Assembly: GCF_036346615.1 (NCBI RefSeq)
Contig: NZ_CP107836.1
Location: forward strand, 1,364,001 to 1,428,000
Direction of reading: 5' to 3'
From: Streptomyces sp. NBC_00523
Lineage (GTDB): Bacteria > Actinomycetota > Actinomycetes > Streptomycetales > Streptomycetaceae
DNA length: 64,000 bases
The notes under the pieces were generated by a model that saw only the letters and a program-made list of their open reading frames with translations, did no database searches and was not told the origin of the DNA. Shown here piece after piece: positions 54,241-62,993 of this stretch; positions within the stretch are counted from its first letter, which is position 1; each line of letters starts with the position of its first letter. The translations under genes were made by a program, and so were the position numbers.

Positions 54241-55236
54241 ATGCGCGCCGTGATTGTCGACTGCGCCATTTACCGCGACGGACGCCGGACCGAGGGCCCC
54301 GCCGACTTCTCCGACGCGCTCGCCCGGGCGCGGGAGTCCGGCGACGCGTTCCTCTGGATCGGCCTGCACGAGCCGACGGAGAAGGAGTTCGACCTCGTCA
54401 GCCACGAGTTCGGGCTGCACCCGCTGGCCGTGGAGGACGCCCTCTCCGCCCACCAGCGGCCCAAGCTGGAGGTGTACGACGACTCGCTGTTCGCGGTGAT
54501 CAAACCGGTGCTGTACGACCACGACAGCGACACGGTCACCACGCACGAGCTGATGGTGTTCATGGGCGACTCGTTCGTCGTGACCGTCCGGCACGGCGAG
54601 GGCGCGCCGCTGGCGGCCGTACGCCGGCGCCTGGAGGCCGACCCCGAGGTGCTGAAGCACGGGCCGACGGCGGTCCTGTACGCGGTGAGCGACGCGATCG
54701 TGGACCACTACATAGACGTGGCGGGCGAGCTCCAGGTCGACCTGGAGGAGCTGGAGACGCAGGTCTTCGCGCCGAGCGGTACGGACGACTCCAAGAACAC
54801 CGCGGCCCGCATCTACACCTTCAAGCGCCAGGTGCTGGAGTTCCGCCGGGCGACGGTCCCGCTGAGCGCGCCGATGGCTCGGCTGGCGGGCGCCGGGGTG
54901 CCGTTCGTCCAGGAGCACGCGCAGCCGTTCTTCCGGGACGTCCAGGACCACCTGACCCGGGCCAACGAGCAGGTGGAGGGTCTGGACCGGCTGCTGTCCG
55001 ACATCCTGTCCGCGCATCTCGCGCAGATGGGGGTGCGGCAGAACGACGACATGCGCAAGATCTCCGCCTGGGCGGCGATGGCCGCGGTGCCGACGATGGT
55101 CGCGGGGATCTACGGGATGAACTTCGAGCACATGCCGGAGCTGCGGTGGGTCGGGTCCTACCCGGTGGTGCTGCTGCTGATGGCGGGGGCGGTCGTGGGC
55201 CTTTACCGCCAGTTCAAGCGGCGCGGCTGGCTCTGA
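54241..55236 (+). CDS. corA: CorA-family magnesium/divalent cation transporter
   Basis: 331 residues. Large cytoplasmic alpha/beta domain, long stalk helix, and two C-terminal membrane helices (about 278-298 and 305-323) flanking the signature GMN in GIYGMNFEHMPE. Pentameric channel for Mg2+ or Co2+. ATG start with AGGGAAGA. Divergent from the phosphatase gene. Confidence 0.93.
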   Translation: MRAVIVDCAIYRDGRRTEGPADFSDALARARESGDAFLWIGLHEPTEKEFDLVSHEFGLHPLAVEDALSAHQRPKLEVYDDSLFAVIKPVLYDHDSDTVTTHELMVFMGDSFVVTVRHGEGAPLAAVRRRLEADPEVLKHGPTAVLYAVSDAIVDHYIDVAGELQVDLEELETQVFAPSGTDDSKNTAARIYTFKRQVLEFRRATVPLSAPMARLAGAGVPFVQEHAQPFFRDVQDHLTRANEQVEGLDRLLSDILSAHLAQMGVRQNDDMRKISAWAAMAAVPTMVAGIYGMNFEHMPELRWVGSYPVVLLLMAGAVVGLYRQFKRRGWL

Positions 55237-55251
55237 CGCCCCGGCCGTCCG

Positions 55252-56040
55252 TCAGGCGTACTCGGGCGCGGGCGTCGCGGGTCCGCCGAGGGCGTCGCGC
55301 CGGGCGGGCGGGGCCAGGCTGACCATGCGCCGCCAGCCGCCGAGGCGTTCGTACGCGTACACGGCGTGGATGCCCGCGGCGAGCACGGCGGCCTTCGCGC
55401 GGGACCAGCCGAGCACCCGGCCCATGTGGTCCATGACGGCGAGGCTGACGTCGCGGTAGACCCGGATCTCGGCGAGGGCGCACTCGCGCAGGATGTGCTG
55501 GATCGTGCGGCCGTGCCCGGCCCGCGCGAAGCGCAGCAGTTCCTCGTGGCAGTACGCGAGGTGGTTGTCCTCGTCGTGGGAGATCATCCGGACCGCGCGG
55601 CCGAGCTCGGGGTGGTCCGCGAAGTGCTTGTTCAGCAGCCGCATCTGCTCGGACGCGCGCTGCTCGGTGACCCGGCTGTGGGCCAGGTACGTGATGATGT
55701 CGCGCTCGGTCAGCGGCTCGTCGCGGCCCAGCTGCTCGTGCGCGAGTCCGATGCCGTGGCGCTCCAGGAGCATCGTGTAGTCGGTGTCCGGGGGGACGGG
55801 CCCGGGGGCCAGGCCGCGCTTCTTGAGCAGCGCGTTGAAGATCCGGCCGTGCTTGTCCTCGTCGGCGCCGTGCCGGGCGATCTTGGGGGCCAGCGGGCGC
55901 TGGCTCGCGGGGACGAGGGCCGCGATCCGGCCGTTCTCCCAGCCGCCCTGGGACTCGCCGCTGGCCGCGATGGAGCAGAACAGCCGGAACGAGTCGTCGT
56001 TGTCGAGGATCTCCTCGAACAGGTTCTTTGCCGAGAGCAT
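55252..56040 (-). CDS. Ferritin-like di-iron protein
   Basis: 262 residues, mostly helical. Repeated Glu/His pairs typical of ferritin-like di-iron sites: HGADEDKHGRIF and ISHDEDNHLAYCHEELL. Not a known ferritin cage member. ATG 56040 with GGAGGTGG upstream. It is convergent with corA (15 bases), with no adjoining partner. It could be an oxidase or hydroxylase; substrate unknown. Confidence 0.85.
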   Translation of the reverse strand: MLSAKNLFEEILDNDDSFRLFCSIAASGESQGGWENGRIAALVPASQRPLAPKIARHGADEDKHGRIFNALLKKRGLAPGPVPPDTDYTMLLERHGIGLAHEQLGRDEPLTERDIITYLAHSRVTEQRASEQMRLLNKHFADHPELGRAVRMISHDEDNHLAYCHEELLRFARAGHGRTIQHILRECALAEIRVYRDVSLAVMDHMGRVLGWSRAKAAVLAAGIHAVYAYERLGGWRRMVSLAPPARRDALGGPATPAPEYA

Positions 56041-56221
56041 CACTGCCACCTCCGTGCCGCGTCGCCGAGCGCCAGTCAAATGCGCCGGGCCGGGGCGGGC
56101 AACAGGAGCGGGCGGCGGCTGGGCCGGACGGGTGGCGTCACGGGGCGGCTCCGGCGCCGACGGCGAACCGTTTTTGCGTGCACCCGTAACCCCGCCGGGC
56201 CGCCCGCGTTGTTCCCCGTGA

Positions 56222-56263
56222 CGGCCGTGGCGGGGAGGACCCCCCGAGCCCCCACCACGGCCG
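56222..56263 (-). terminator. Terminator after the F420-type oxidoreductase
   Basis: CGGCCGTGGCGGGG (56222-56235) and CCCCACCACGGCCG (56250-56263), one mismatch, loop 14 bases, 15 bases after the gene's stop. Confidence 0.75.
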
Positions 56264-56278
56264 CAGAGCCTCTTCCCG

Positions 56279-57328
56279 TTACGCGAGCCCGGCCCGCTCC
56301 AGCGCGTCCGTGCCGGCCCGGAGCGCGGCGATCCGCTCGTCGAGCGTGAAGCCGGCCGGGGCCAGGGTCAGGGTCGTGACCCCCACTTCCGCGTACGCCT
56401 GCATGCGCTCGGCGATCCGGTCCACGGAGCCGAGCAGCGTGGTCTGGTCGATCAGCTGGTGCGGTACGGCGGCCGCCGCGCCGCTCTTGTCGCCGGAGAG
56501 GTACTTCTCCTGGATCTCGGCGGCCTCCTTCTCGTACCCCATGCGCTGCGCGAGCCGGTTGTAGAAGTTCTGCTTGGCGCTGCCCATGCCGCCGACGTAC
56601 AGCGCGGTGTAGGGGCGGAACATGTCCGCGAGGCCGGGGATGTCGTCACCGACGGCGAGCGGGACGGTCGGGCAGACGTCGAAGCCCTCCATCGTCTTCC
56701 CGGCCTTCTCCCGGCCGGCCCGCAGGTGGCTGATCGCGGTCTCCTCCAGGTGCTCGGCCGAGGGGAAGATCAGCAGGGCGCCGTCGGCGATCTCGCCGGT
56801 CTGCTCCAGGTTCTTCGGGCCGATCGCGGCGATGTAGAGCGGGATGTGCTCGCGCTGCGGGTGCACGGTCAGCTTGAGCGGCTTGCCCGGGCCGTCCGGC
56901 AGCGGGAGCGTCCAGTGCTCCCCCTCGTACGAAAGGCGCTCGCGGGTCATCGCCTTGCGGACGATGTCCACGTACTCCCGGGTGCGGGCCAGCGGCTTGT
57001 CGAACTTGACGCCGTACCAGCCCTCCGAGACCTGCGGGCCCGACACGCCGAGGCCGAGCCGGAACCGGCCACCGGACAGGGAGTCGAGCGTGGCCGCCGT
57101 CATGGCCGCCATCGCGGGCTGGCGCGCCGGGATCTGGAGGATGGCCGAGCCGACGTCGATGGACTCCGTCTGCGCGGCCACCCAGGCCAGCACGGTCGGC
57201 GCGTCGGAGCCGTACGCCTCGGCCGCCCAGCAGACGTCGTAGCCGAGCCGGTCGGCCTCCTGTGCGACGGCGAGGTTGTCGCCGTCCATCCCCGCGCCCC
57301 AGTAGCCGAGATTGATGCCGAGCCGCAT
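56279..57328 (-). CDS. LLM-class flavin/F420-dependent oxidoreductase
   Basis: 349 residues, luciferase-like TIM barrel. LGINLGYWGAG, DVCWAAEAYGSDAPT, GGRFRLGLGVSGPQVSEGW, and LYIAAIGPKN are typical of the F420-dependent branch. It should reduce or oxidise a small molecule with reduced F420 or flavin. ATG start. Substrate unknown. Divergent from the aldo/keto reductase. Confidence 0.92.
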   Translation of the reverse strand: MRLGINLGYWGAGMDGDNLAVAQEADRLGYDVCWAAEAYGSDAPTVLAWVAAQTESIDVGSAILQIPARQPAMAAMTAATLDSLSGGRFRLGLGVSGPQVSEGWYGVKFDKPLARTREYVDIVRKAMTRERLSYEGEHWTLPLPDGPGKPLKLTVHPQREHIPLYIAAIGPKNLEQTGEIADGALLIFPSAEHLEETAISHLRAGREKAGKTMEGFDVCPTVPLAVGDDIPGLADMFRPYTALYVGGMGSAKQNFYNRLAQRMGYEKEAAEIQEKYLSGDKSGAAAAVPHQLIDQTTLLGSVDRIAERMQAYAEVGVTTLTLAPAGFTLDERIAALRAGTDALERAGLA

Positions 57329-57434
57329 AGCCGAACCCCTTACCGATCAGTAACGTCCCTGAGTTCCGGACTCTAGCGCGCGGGAAGTTGATCCGGCAGG
57401 GGGCCGCCCCACGCCGGTTGTAATCTCAGCGCCC

Positions 57435-58418
57435 ATGGAGCAGAGGCATCTGGGCCGCACCGGCCTTCGTGTGTCCAGGATCGGGCTCGGCACCCTCACC
57501 TGGGGCCGGGACACCGACGAGCACGACGCTGCCGAGCAGCTGAAGGTGTTCTGGGAGGCGGGCGGCACGCTGGTCGACACGGCCGACGTGTACGGCGGCG
57601 GCGAGGCCGAGTATCTGCTCGGGCGGCTCGTGGACGGCCTGGTGCCCAGGCGCGACCTGGTCATCGCGACCAAGGCGGGCAGCGTCGCCGACCCGTACCG
57701 CAGGGTCGACGCCTCGCGCGGACACCTGCTGGCGGCCCTCGACGCCTCACTGAGCCGCCTCGGCACGGATTACGTGGACCTGTGGCAGCTCCACGCGTTC
57801 GACCCGGACACCCCGCTGGAGGAAACGCTCCAGGCGCTGGACCTCGCGGTGTCCTCCGGGCGCGCCCGCTATGCCGGGGTGTCCGGTTTCTGCGGCTGGC
57901 AGCTCGCGAAGGCGGCCACCTGGCAGCTCGCCGCGCCCGGGGCGCGGACCCGGCTGGCGGCGACGCAGATGGAGTACTCGCTGCTCCAGCGCGGCGTGGA
58001 GCGCGAGGTGCTGCCCGCCGCGCTCGACCTCGGCGTCGGCCTGCTGCCCTCCTCGCCACTGGGCCGGGGCGTGCTGACGGGCAAGTACCGCACGGGGACC
58101 CCGTCCGACTCGCGCGGCGCGTCCGAGCTGCTGGCCCCCTTCGTGGAACCGTATCTGGACGAGGCGGCGGGCCGGATCGTGGACGCGGTGTCGACCGCCG
58201 CCGACGGGCTGGCCACCACGCCGGCGCAGGTCGCGCTGGCCTGGGTCCGGGACCGGCCCGGCGTCGCGGCCCCGATCGTCGGCGCGCGCAACGCGCAGCA
58301 GCTGACGGAGGCGTTGTCAGTGGAGACGCTTAGTCTTCCTGACGAGATCTGCCAGGCGCTGGACGATGTGTCGGCGCCCGTGCACCGCTATCCCGACCAG
58401 GACTGGAGCACGCTGTGA
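57435..58418 (+). CDS. Aldo/keto reductase
   Basis: 327 residues with the AKR barrel. Catalytic tetrad Asp48, Tyr53 (DTADVYG), Lys80 and His120 (LWQLH) are all present. NADPH-binding SSPLGRGVLTGKY and IVGARNAQQL complete the family. It reduces an aldehyde or ketone, substrate unknown. ATG start. Overlaps the next gene by four bases. Confidence 0.93.
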   Translation: MEQRHLGRTGLRVSRIGLGTLTWGRDTDEHDAAEQLKVFWEAGGTLVDTADVYGGGEAEYLLGRLVDGLVPRRDLVIATKAGSVADPYRRVDASRGHLLAALDASLSRLGTDYVDLWQLHAFDPDTPLEETLQALDLAVSSGRARYAGVSGFCGWQLAKAATWQLAAPGARTRLAATQMEYSLLQRGVEREVLPAALDLGVGLLPSSPLGRGVLTGKYRTGTPSDSRGASELLAPFVEPYLDEAAGRIVDAVSTAADGLATTPAQVALAWVRDRPGVAAPIVGARNAQQLTEALSVETLSLPDEICQALDDVSAPVHRYPDQDWSTL

Positions 58419-60640
58419 CCGCGCTACCCCGGGGCGAATCCCCCGGCTCCCCGGCCACCGATGACGACACGGCTGCCGCCGACGCGGCGAGCGAGGCGCC
58501 GGACCACGACGACTCGCACGACGGGCCGCGCGCTGAGCCCGGCGAGAGGGCTGAGCCGTCGGCCGACGGAGGCGCCGTAGCGGGCGAGGCGCCGGACGGG
58601 GGCCCCGGTCCGGAGTCCGGCGCCGAAGGCGCCCCCGCGCTTTCCGAGGCCGAGGCCGAGATCGCCGCTCAGCGGGAGCTGCGGGAGCGGATCGAGAAGC
58701 GGAAGGCCGAGAAGGACGGGCCCATCGACGCCGGGGGGAAGCTGAGCGGAACCGCCGCCGATCTGCTGGCGGCCGTCCGGGCCGTGGAGGGCGGGCAGAA
58801 GCCCGCCACGGCGTTCTACGACTCGCCCGCACCGACGCCCGCCCGCCGGACGACGGCCCCCGCCCCGGCCCCGGTACGGGAACAGGCCCCCGCACCCCGG
58901 GCCGCCTCGCCCGAGAGCGTCGCCTCCGTGGCGGCCGTGCTGTCCGCCGGAGGGGCCCCCGCCGCGCTGGGCGGGCCCGCCGCCGCGCTGCTCGGCGACC
59001 GGGCGGCCGAGCTCCTGCGCGAGGACCCCTGGCAGCTGCTGGCCCTGCCCGGCGTCGGGCCCGAGCAGGCGGACGGCTTCGCCCGGGCGCTGCTCGGCGC
59101 CGCCTGCGGGCCCGACGACGAGCGCCGCACCGCCGCCCTGACCGGCTGGGTCCTGGAGCAGGCCGCGCTCCGGGGCCACACCGCGCTGGACGCGGACCGG
59201 GTGCGCGAGGCGCTGGCCGGCCGGGGCGTGAGCGACCCCGAGGCGGCCGTGCAGCACGCCGTCGCGGAGGGCGTCGTGCTGGTCTTCCAGGACGGCCCGG
59301 AGGAGCAGGAGGACCAGGAGCAGGGCGACGAGGAGGCGGCCGAGGCCGGCGCGCCGGGCCCCGTGCTCCTCGGCCTCGACCGGTACGCGCTGGCGGAGGA
59401 GAGCCTGGCCGACGGACTGGCCCGGCTGGTCAACGGGGGCGACAAGGAGGCGGACTGGTCGGAGGCGGCGGCCGCCGCGCCCTCCCCGTCGGCCGCCGAG
59501 CTGATCCGCGCGGCCGCCGCCCACGGCCTCGTCGCGCACACGGGCGGCGAGGCGGCCCGGGCCGAGCCGGCCGCCCTGATCGCCGCCGCCCGGGGGCTCG
59601 GCCTGCGCGCCCTGGGCGCCGCGCACAGCGTGGACGGCCGCCGACGGCTCGCCCAGGACACCGGCGACCCGGAGGCGGCCGTCACCCTCGCCGGGCTGCT
59701 GTCGGGCGCCGAGGGGCCGGGGCGGGACGAGGAGGGGGCGCTCGCGCTCGACCTGCTCGTCGTGCTGGACGCGCCCCAGCTGGACGTGGAGACCGGCGCG
59801 ATGCTGGTGGAGTCCCTGGGCGACGGCGTCCGCCTGGTCCTCAGCGGCGACCCGGGTGTGCTCGGCTCGGCGGGCGCCGGGCAGGTGTTCGCCGATGTGC
59901 TGGCCGCCCGCGCCTGCCCCCGCGTCTCCTCCCGCACCCCGGACCCGGGCCCGGTCGGCGAGCTGGTCTCGGGCATCGGCATCGGTGAGCTGAATCATGT
60001 GGAGGCGCCGGGCAAGGAGGTCGTCATCGTCCCGGTCCGGGACGCGGGCGAGGCGGTCCACCGCACGGTGCAGCTCGTCGCCGACTCGGTGCCGCGCGCC
60101 CTCGGGGTGCCGTCCGAGGACACCCAGGTCATCACGGTGGGCCACGGCGGCGCCGCGGGCACCCGGGTGCTGAACGAGGCCCTGAAGCAGCGGCTCAACC
60201 CGGGCCCCGGCCGCTTCGGCGGGTTCGACCCGGGCGACCGGGTCGCCCATGTCCCGGCGCCGGGGCGGACGGTGCCCGGCGTGGTCGTCTCGGCCGACGC
60301 GGAGGGGCTGCACCTGGACTGTGCGGGGACCCCCGTCGTCGTACCGCAGGACCGGGTGGCGGACTCCGTGCGCCACGCGTGGGCGCTCAGTGCCCATCAG
60401 GCGGCCGGGATGCGGTGGCCGGCGGCCGTCGTGGTGCTGCCGGGCGACGCGGCGCGCGGGCTGAGCCGGCCGTGGGTCTACACCGCGTTCGGCCGGGGCG
60501 AGCGCCACCTCTCCGTGGTGCATGGCGTGGACCAGGCCCTGCCGCGCGCGGTGGCCGAGGTGCCCGCCCAGGAGCGCAGCACGCGCCTGCGGGCCCTGCT
60601 GGAGGCATCCCAGGGGGCCCAGGAGCCCGTGGAGCGGTGA
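58415..60640 (+). CDS. RecD2-like helicase-fold protein with degenerate NTPase motifs
   Basis: 741 residues. Residues 1-165 are disordered and acidic, with a charged helix at 80-100. A helix-hairpin-helix-like part follows (LLALPGVGPEQADGFARALLG, 208-228). The rest lines up with RecD2 helicase by eye: TGGEAAR (376-382) replaces Walker A GGPGTGKT; DLLVVLDAP (446-454) replaces Walker B DE; LVLSGDPGVLGSAGAG (474-489) equals motif III; SAHQAAGMRWP (659-669) equals the TVHKSQG motif; YTAFGRGERHLSVV (689-702) equals YTAVTRA. Without a P-loop Lys or a Walker B Glu it should not hydrolyse ATP. GTG start overlaps the reductase stop. Confidence 0.85.
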   Translation: MTALPRGESPGSPATDDDTAAADAASEAPDHDDSHDGPRAEPGERAEPSADGGAVAGEAPDGGPGPESGAEGAPALSEAEAEIAAQRELRERIEKRKAEKDGPIDAGGKLSGTAADLLAAVRAVEGGQKPATAFYDSPAPTPARRTTAPAPAPVREQAPAPRAASPESVASVAAVLSAGGAPAALGGPAAALLGDRAAELLREDPWQLLALPGVGPEQADGFARALLGAACGPDDERRTAALTGWVLEQAALRGHTALDADRVREALAGRGVSDPEAAVQHAVAEGVVLVFQDGPEEQEDQEQGDEEAAEAGAPGPVLLGLDRYALAEESLADGLARLVNGGDKEADWSEAAAAAPSPSAAELIRAAAAHGLVAHTGGEAARAEPAALIAAARGLGLRALGAAHSVDGRRRLAQDTGDPEAAVTLAGLLSGAEGPGRDEEGALALDLLVVLDAPQLDVETGAMLVESLGDGVRLVLSGDPGVLGSAGAGQVFADVLAARACPRVSSRTPDPGPVGELVSGIGIGELNHVEAPGKEVVIVPVRDAGEAVHRTVQLVADSVPRALGVPSEDTQVITVGHGGAAGTRVLNEALKQRLNPGPGRFGGFDPGDRVAHVPAPGRTVPGVVVSADAEGLHLDCAGTPVVVPQDRVADSVRHAWALSAHQAAGMRWPAAVVVLPGDAARGLSRPWVYTAFGRGERHLSVVHGVDQALPRAVAEVPAQERSTRLRALLEASQGAQEPVER

Positions 60641-60648
60641 AGAACGGC

Positions 60649-60695
60649 CCGGAGGGCCCCCGCGTACGCCTGGCGCGTCCGCGGGGGCCCTCCGG
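60649..60695. terminator. Convergent terminator
   Basis: CCGGAGGGCCCCCGCG (60649-60664) and CGCGGGGGCCCTCCGG (60680-60695), perfect 16-base stem, loop 15, between the RecD2-like gene and the acidic protein gene. Confidence 0.85.
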
Positions 60696-60725
60696 TCGTT
60701 CCTGGCGGGGTTCCGGTCCTGCTGG

Positions 60726-61385
60726 TCAGCCGGCGGGGTGCCCCGGGCCCTCCGCCTCGTCGTCGAGGTCGTCGTCGTCGAAGACCGCGCTGACGTCGAA
60801 GCGGCAGACCACCAGCTCGGGGTCGGCGTCGTCGAACGGGGCGGCCAGCCACTCCCCCGGTTCGGGGAGTTCGTCCGCCGCCGCGACCCAGAGCGTGGAG
60901 TCGCCCTCCTCCAGGCCGAACTCCGTGTGCCGGGAGGCGATCTCGTCCGCCTCGTACTCCCCGAAGAGCACCCCGAGGGCCGCGTGCACGCTGGTGCCGA
61001 CGACCGCCGCCCCGGCGTCCTCCCGCTCGTCCGGGTCGGCGTCGGCGAGGCGCTGGGCCTGGGCCAGCAGCCGCTGGGGTTCCACCACCGCGTAGTCGCG
61101 GCGGATCAGCACGCTGAGGGCGTGCGGCTCGTCGGGTCCGTTGTAGGGCGGCAGGGCGTCCTGCTCCCCCGGGATCTCGAACGGGGTGACCTCGTCGTGG
61201 CGGTCGTAGAGGAGTTCGTCGTAGACCTCGGCGGCGGCGGCCAGTGCGTTGAACGCGTCGTAGACAGCGGGATCATCGTCCCCCGACCGGCGTTCGACCG
61301 CCGCGAGGTGGTGGTCGATCGCGGCTTTGACCGCATCGGCGGCGGCGCGTACCTCGGCAGCGGTGGGCTGCGCAGCATCAGACAT
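60726..61385 (-). CDS. Acidic conserved hypothetical protein
   Basis: 219 residues from ATG 61385. Strongly acidic, helical N-terminus (AEVRAAADAVKAAIDHHLAAVERR), the middle predicted mixed, and an acidic tail with a run of Asp (FDDDDLDDEAEG). No enzyme motif, signal peptide or membrane helix is seen. Not a family I recognise by function. Divergent from the 62-residue protein across 47 bases. Confidence 0.8.
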   Translation of the reverse strand: MSDAAQPTAAEVRAAADAVKAAIDHHLAAVERRSGDDDPAVYDAFNALAAAAEVYDELLYDRHDEVTPFEIPGEQDALPPYNGPDEPHALSVLIRRDYAVVEPQRLLAQAQRLADADPDEREDAGAAVVGTSVHAALGVLFGEYEADEIASRHTEFGLEEGDSTLWVAAADELPEPGEWLAAPFDDADPELVVCRFDVSAVFDDDDLDDEAEGPGHPAG

Positions 61386-61432
61386 GGGGCAGACGCTATC
61401 CGTACCGGGGCCTTGCCCGCACAATGGATTCG

Positions 61433-61621
61433 ATGCCGGAATACGAATTTGTCGATGTGTACGTGCCACGCGGGGTGTCCCGGAAGGACACGGCCCGCCT
61501 GTTGACCGACCATGCCGAGTACGGGCACTGGGAGCTGGACCGTCTGACGCTGCGCCGGGACGGCAGCCGCCGCGTGCGGCTGCGCCGCCGGATCATCCGT
61601 CAGCTACGGGCCACATGGTGA
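61433..61621 (+). CDS. DUF5703-type small basic protein
   Basis: 62 residues from ATG 61433; an ATG at 61424 gives three extra residues. MPEYEFVDVYVPRGVSRKD is a conserved start of a small actinobacterial family, with a C-terminal Arg-rich helix (RRVRLRRRIIRQLRATW). Function unknown; could bind nucleic acid. No normal ribosome site is seen upstream of either start. Confidence 0.8.
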   Translation: MPEYEFVDVYVPRGVSRKDTARLLTDHAEYGHWELDRLTLRRDGSRRVRLRRRIIRQLRATW

Positions 61622-61656
61622 GCCGGAAGGACCGGCCGCAGAACGTCCGAGCACGC

Positions 61657-61688
61657 GAAACGGGCCCCGCGATCGCGGGGCCCGTTTC
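61657..61688. terminator. Bidirectional terminator
   Basis: A perfect 32-base palindrome: GAAACGGGCCCCGCGA (61657-61672) followed directly by its complement to 61688, then TTCTCT-like pyrimidines. It lies between the small basic protein and the long chaplin, which converge. Confidence 0.9.
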
Positions 61689-61721
61689 CTTCTCTGCGTG
61701 CTCGCCGGTGCGGCGCTGCCG

Positions 61722-62480
61722 TCAGGCGGCGGCCTTCGCGCGGCGGTAGAGCACCGTGCCCGCGCCGGCCAGCAGCATGCCCGCGCTCGCCGGAATGAGC
61801 AGGTCGAGCCCGCCCGCTCCGGTGTGGGCGAGCTGCGGCGCCTCCGGCACGGTCTGCGGCTCCGGCACGTTCGGGACGTGCGGCTCGGGAGTCGGCGGGG
61901 TGACGTGGCGGACCGGGGGTTCCGGAACGTCGACCGGCGGCGTGCTCTCGTTCTCGCACTCGTTGCCGAACGCGGGGTTCAGCAGGCCGACGACGTCGAT
62001 GCTGTTGCCGCAGACGTTCACGGGAATGTCGATGGGCGCCTGGATCTGGTTGCCCGAGAGCAGACCGGGTGATCCGTGCGTGTACCCCTCCGCGGTTGCC
62101 CCGCCCCCGTTGTCACCGGAGGCCCGGTGCTTGCCGGTTCCCCCCTTCGCCCCCTGGCCGCGCTCGACGGCCCGGTTCCCGGCGTGGTTGCCGGACGTGC
62201 CCGACGCGGAGTCGTGCTGCCCGGCGGACGCGCCGCCCGAGCCGTTGCGGCAGGTGTTGCCGAACGTCGGGTTGAGCAGCCCGACGACGTCCACGGAGTT
62301 TCCGCAGACGTTCACCGGCACGCTGACCGGAATCTGCACCGAATTCCCTGAAACCACCCCCGGGGAATTCGAAGCGCCGCCGGCCGCTCCCGCGTCGGCG
62401 TGCGCGTAGCCGCCGCCGAGGGCGAGAACGCCACCCGCGGCCGCCATGGTGATCAGGCCTTTTCGCGTGACCTGTCGCAT
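61722..62480 (-). CDS. chpC: Long chaplin with two chaplin domains and sortase signal
   Basis: 252 residues. Signal peptide ending near AHADA. Two chaplin domains (about 38-78 and 134-175), each with two Cys and GLLNPxFGN. A Gly/Ser-rich linker separates them. C-terminal LAHTG (217-221), hydrophobic helix and basic tail form a sortase signal for cell-wall anchoring. Long chaplins anchor the hydrophobic sheath of aerial hyphae. The neighbour is a short chaplin, as for ChpC and ChpH. ATG start. Confidence 0.93.
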   Translation of the reverse strand: MRQVTRKGLITMAAAGGVLALGGGYAHADAGAAGGASNSPGVVSGNSVQIPVSVPVNVCGNSVDVVGLLNPTFGNTCRNGSGGASAGQHDSASGTSGNHAGNRAVERGQGAKGGTGKHRASGDNGGGATAEGYTHGSPGLLSGNQIQAPIDIPVNVCGNSIDVVGLLNPAFGNECENESTPPVDVPEPPVRHVTPPTPEPHVPNVPEPQTVPEAPQLAHTGAGGLDLLIPASAGMLLAGAGTVLYRRAKAAA

Positions 62481-62615
62481 AGGTGTTTCCTGCCTTCTAC
62501 CTTCCGGAGTACCCCCGGACTACCGTGCGGAGGCAAAGGACCCGACGGCCCCGGAGCGCGTGGAGTGCGGTCCGGGGCCGAGCGGGCTCAAACCCTTACG
62601 GGTTGACGCGCAACG

Positions 62616-62849
62616 TCAGTCGTTGACGCAGACGTTGCCGAAGGCCGGGTTCAGCAGCCCGATCACGTTGATCGTGTTGCCGCACACGTTCACGGGAACG
62701 TGGACGGGAACCTGGATGACGTTGCCCGAGATGACGCCGGGGCTGCCGATGGCAGCACCCTGGGCACCCGAGTCGGCGACGGCCATGCCGGCGCCGGCGA
62801 GCACGAGGCCACTGGTGACAGCCGCGGCGGCGGCAATCTTCTTGATCAT
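62616..62849 (-). CDS. chpH: Short chaplin
   Basis: 77 residues: signal peptide of about 25 residues (AGMAVA-DS), then one chaplin domain with SPGVISGNVIQVPVHVPVN, CGNTINVIGLLNPAFGNVC. The two Cys form a disulfide in known chaplins, and the secreted protein assembles as amyloid on the air-water surface to help aerial growth. ATG start with AGGAGG upstream. A 7-base hairpin (GCGGTCC/GGACCGC, 62872-62892) lies in its probable leader. Confidence 0.94.
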   Translation of the reverse strand: MIKKIAAAAAVTSGLVLAGAGMAVADSGAQGAAIGSPGVISGNVIQVPVHVPVNVCGNTINVIGLLNPAFGNVCVND

Positions 62850-62993
62850 GATTCCTCCTAGTTGCCAAAGCGCGGTCCCAGCCGCGGACCGCACCCCCTG
62901 TAACGAGGAGGAAGTAACGGGGCTACGAGGCAAACGCCCCATTCACTCGTACCGGTGAGAGGCGTACATTCTGGCGATTTACGCCCTCGCGGG

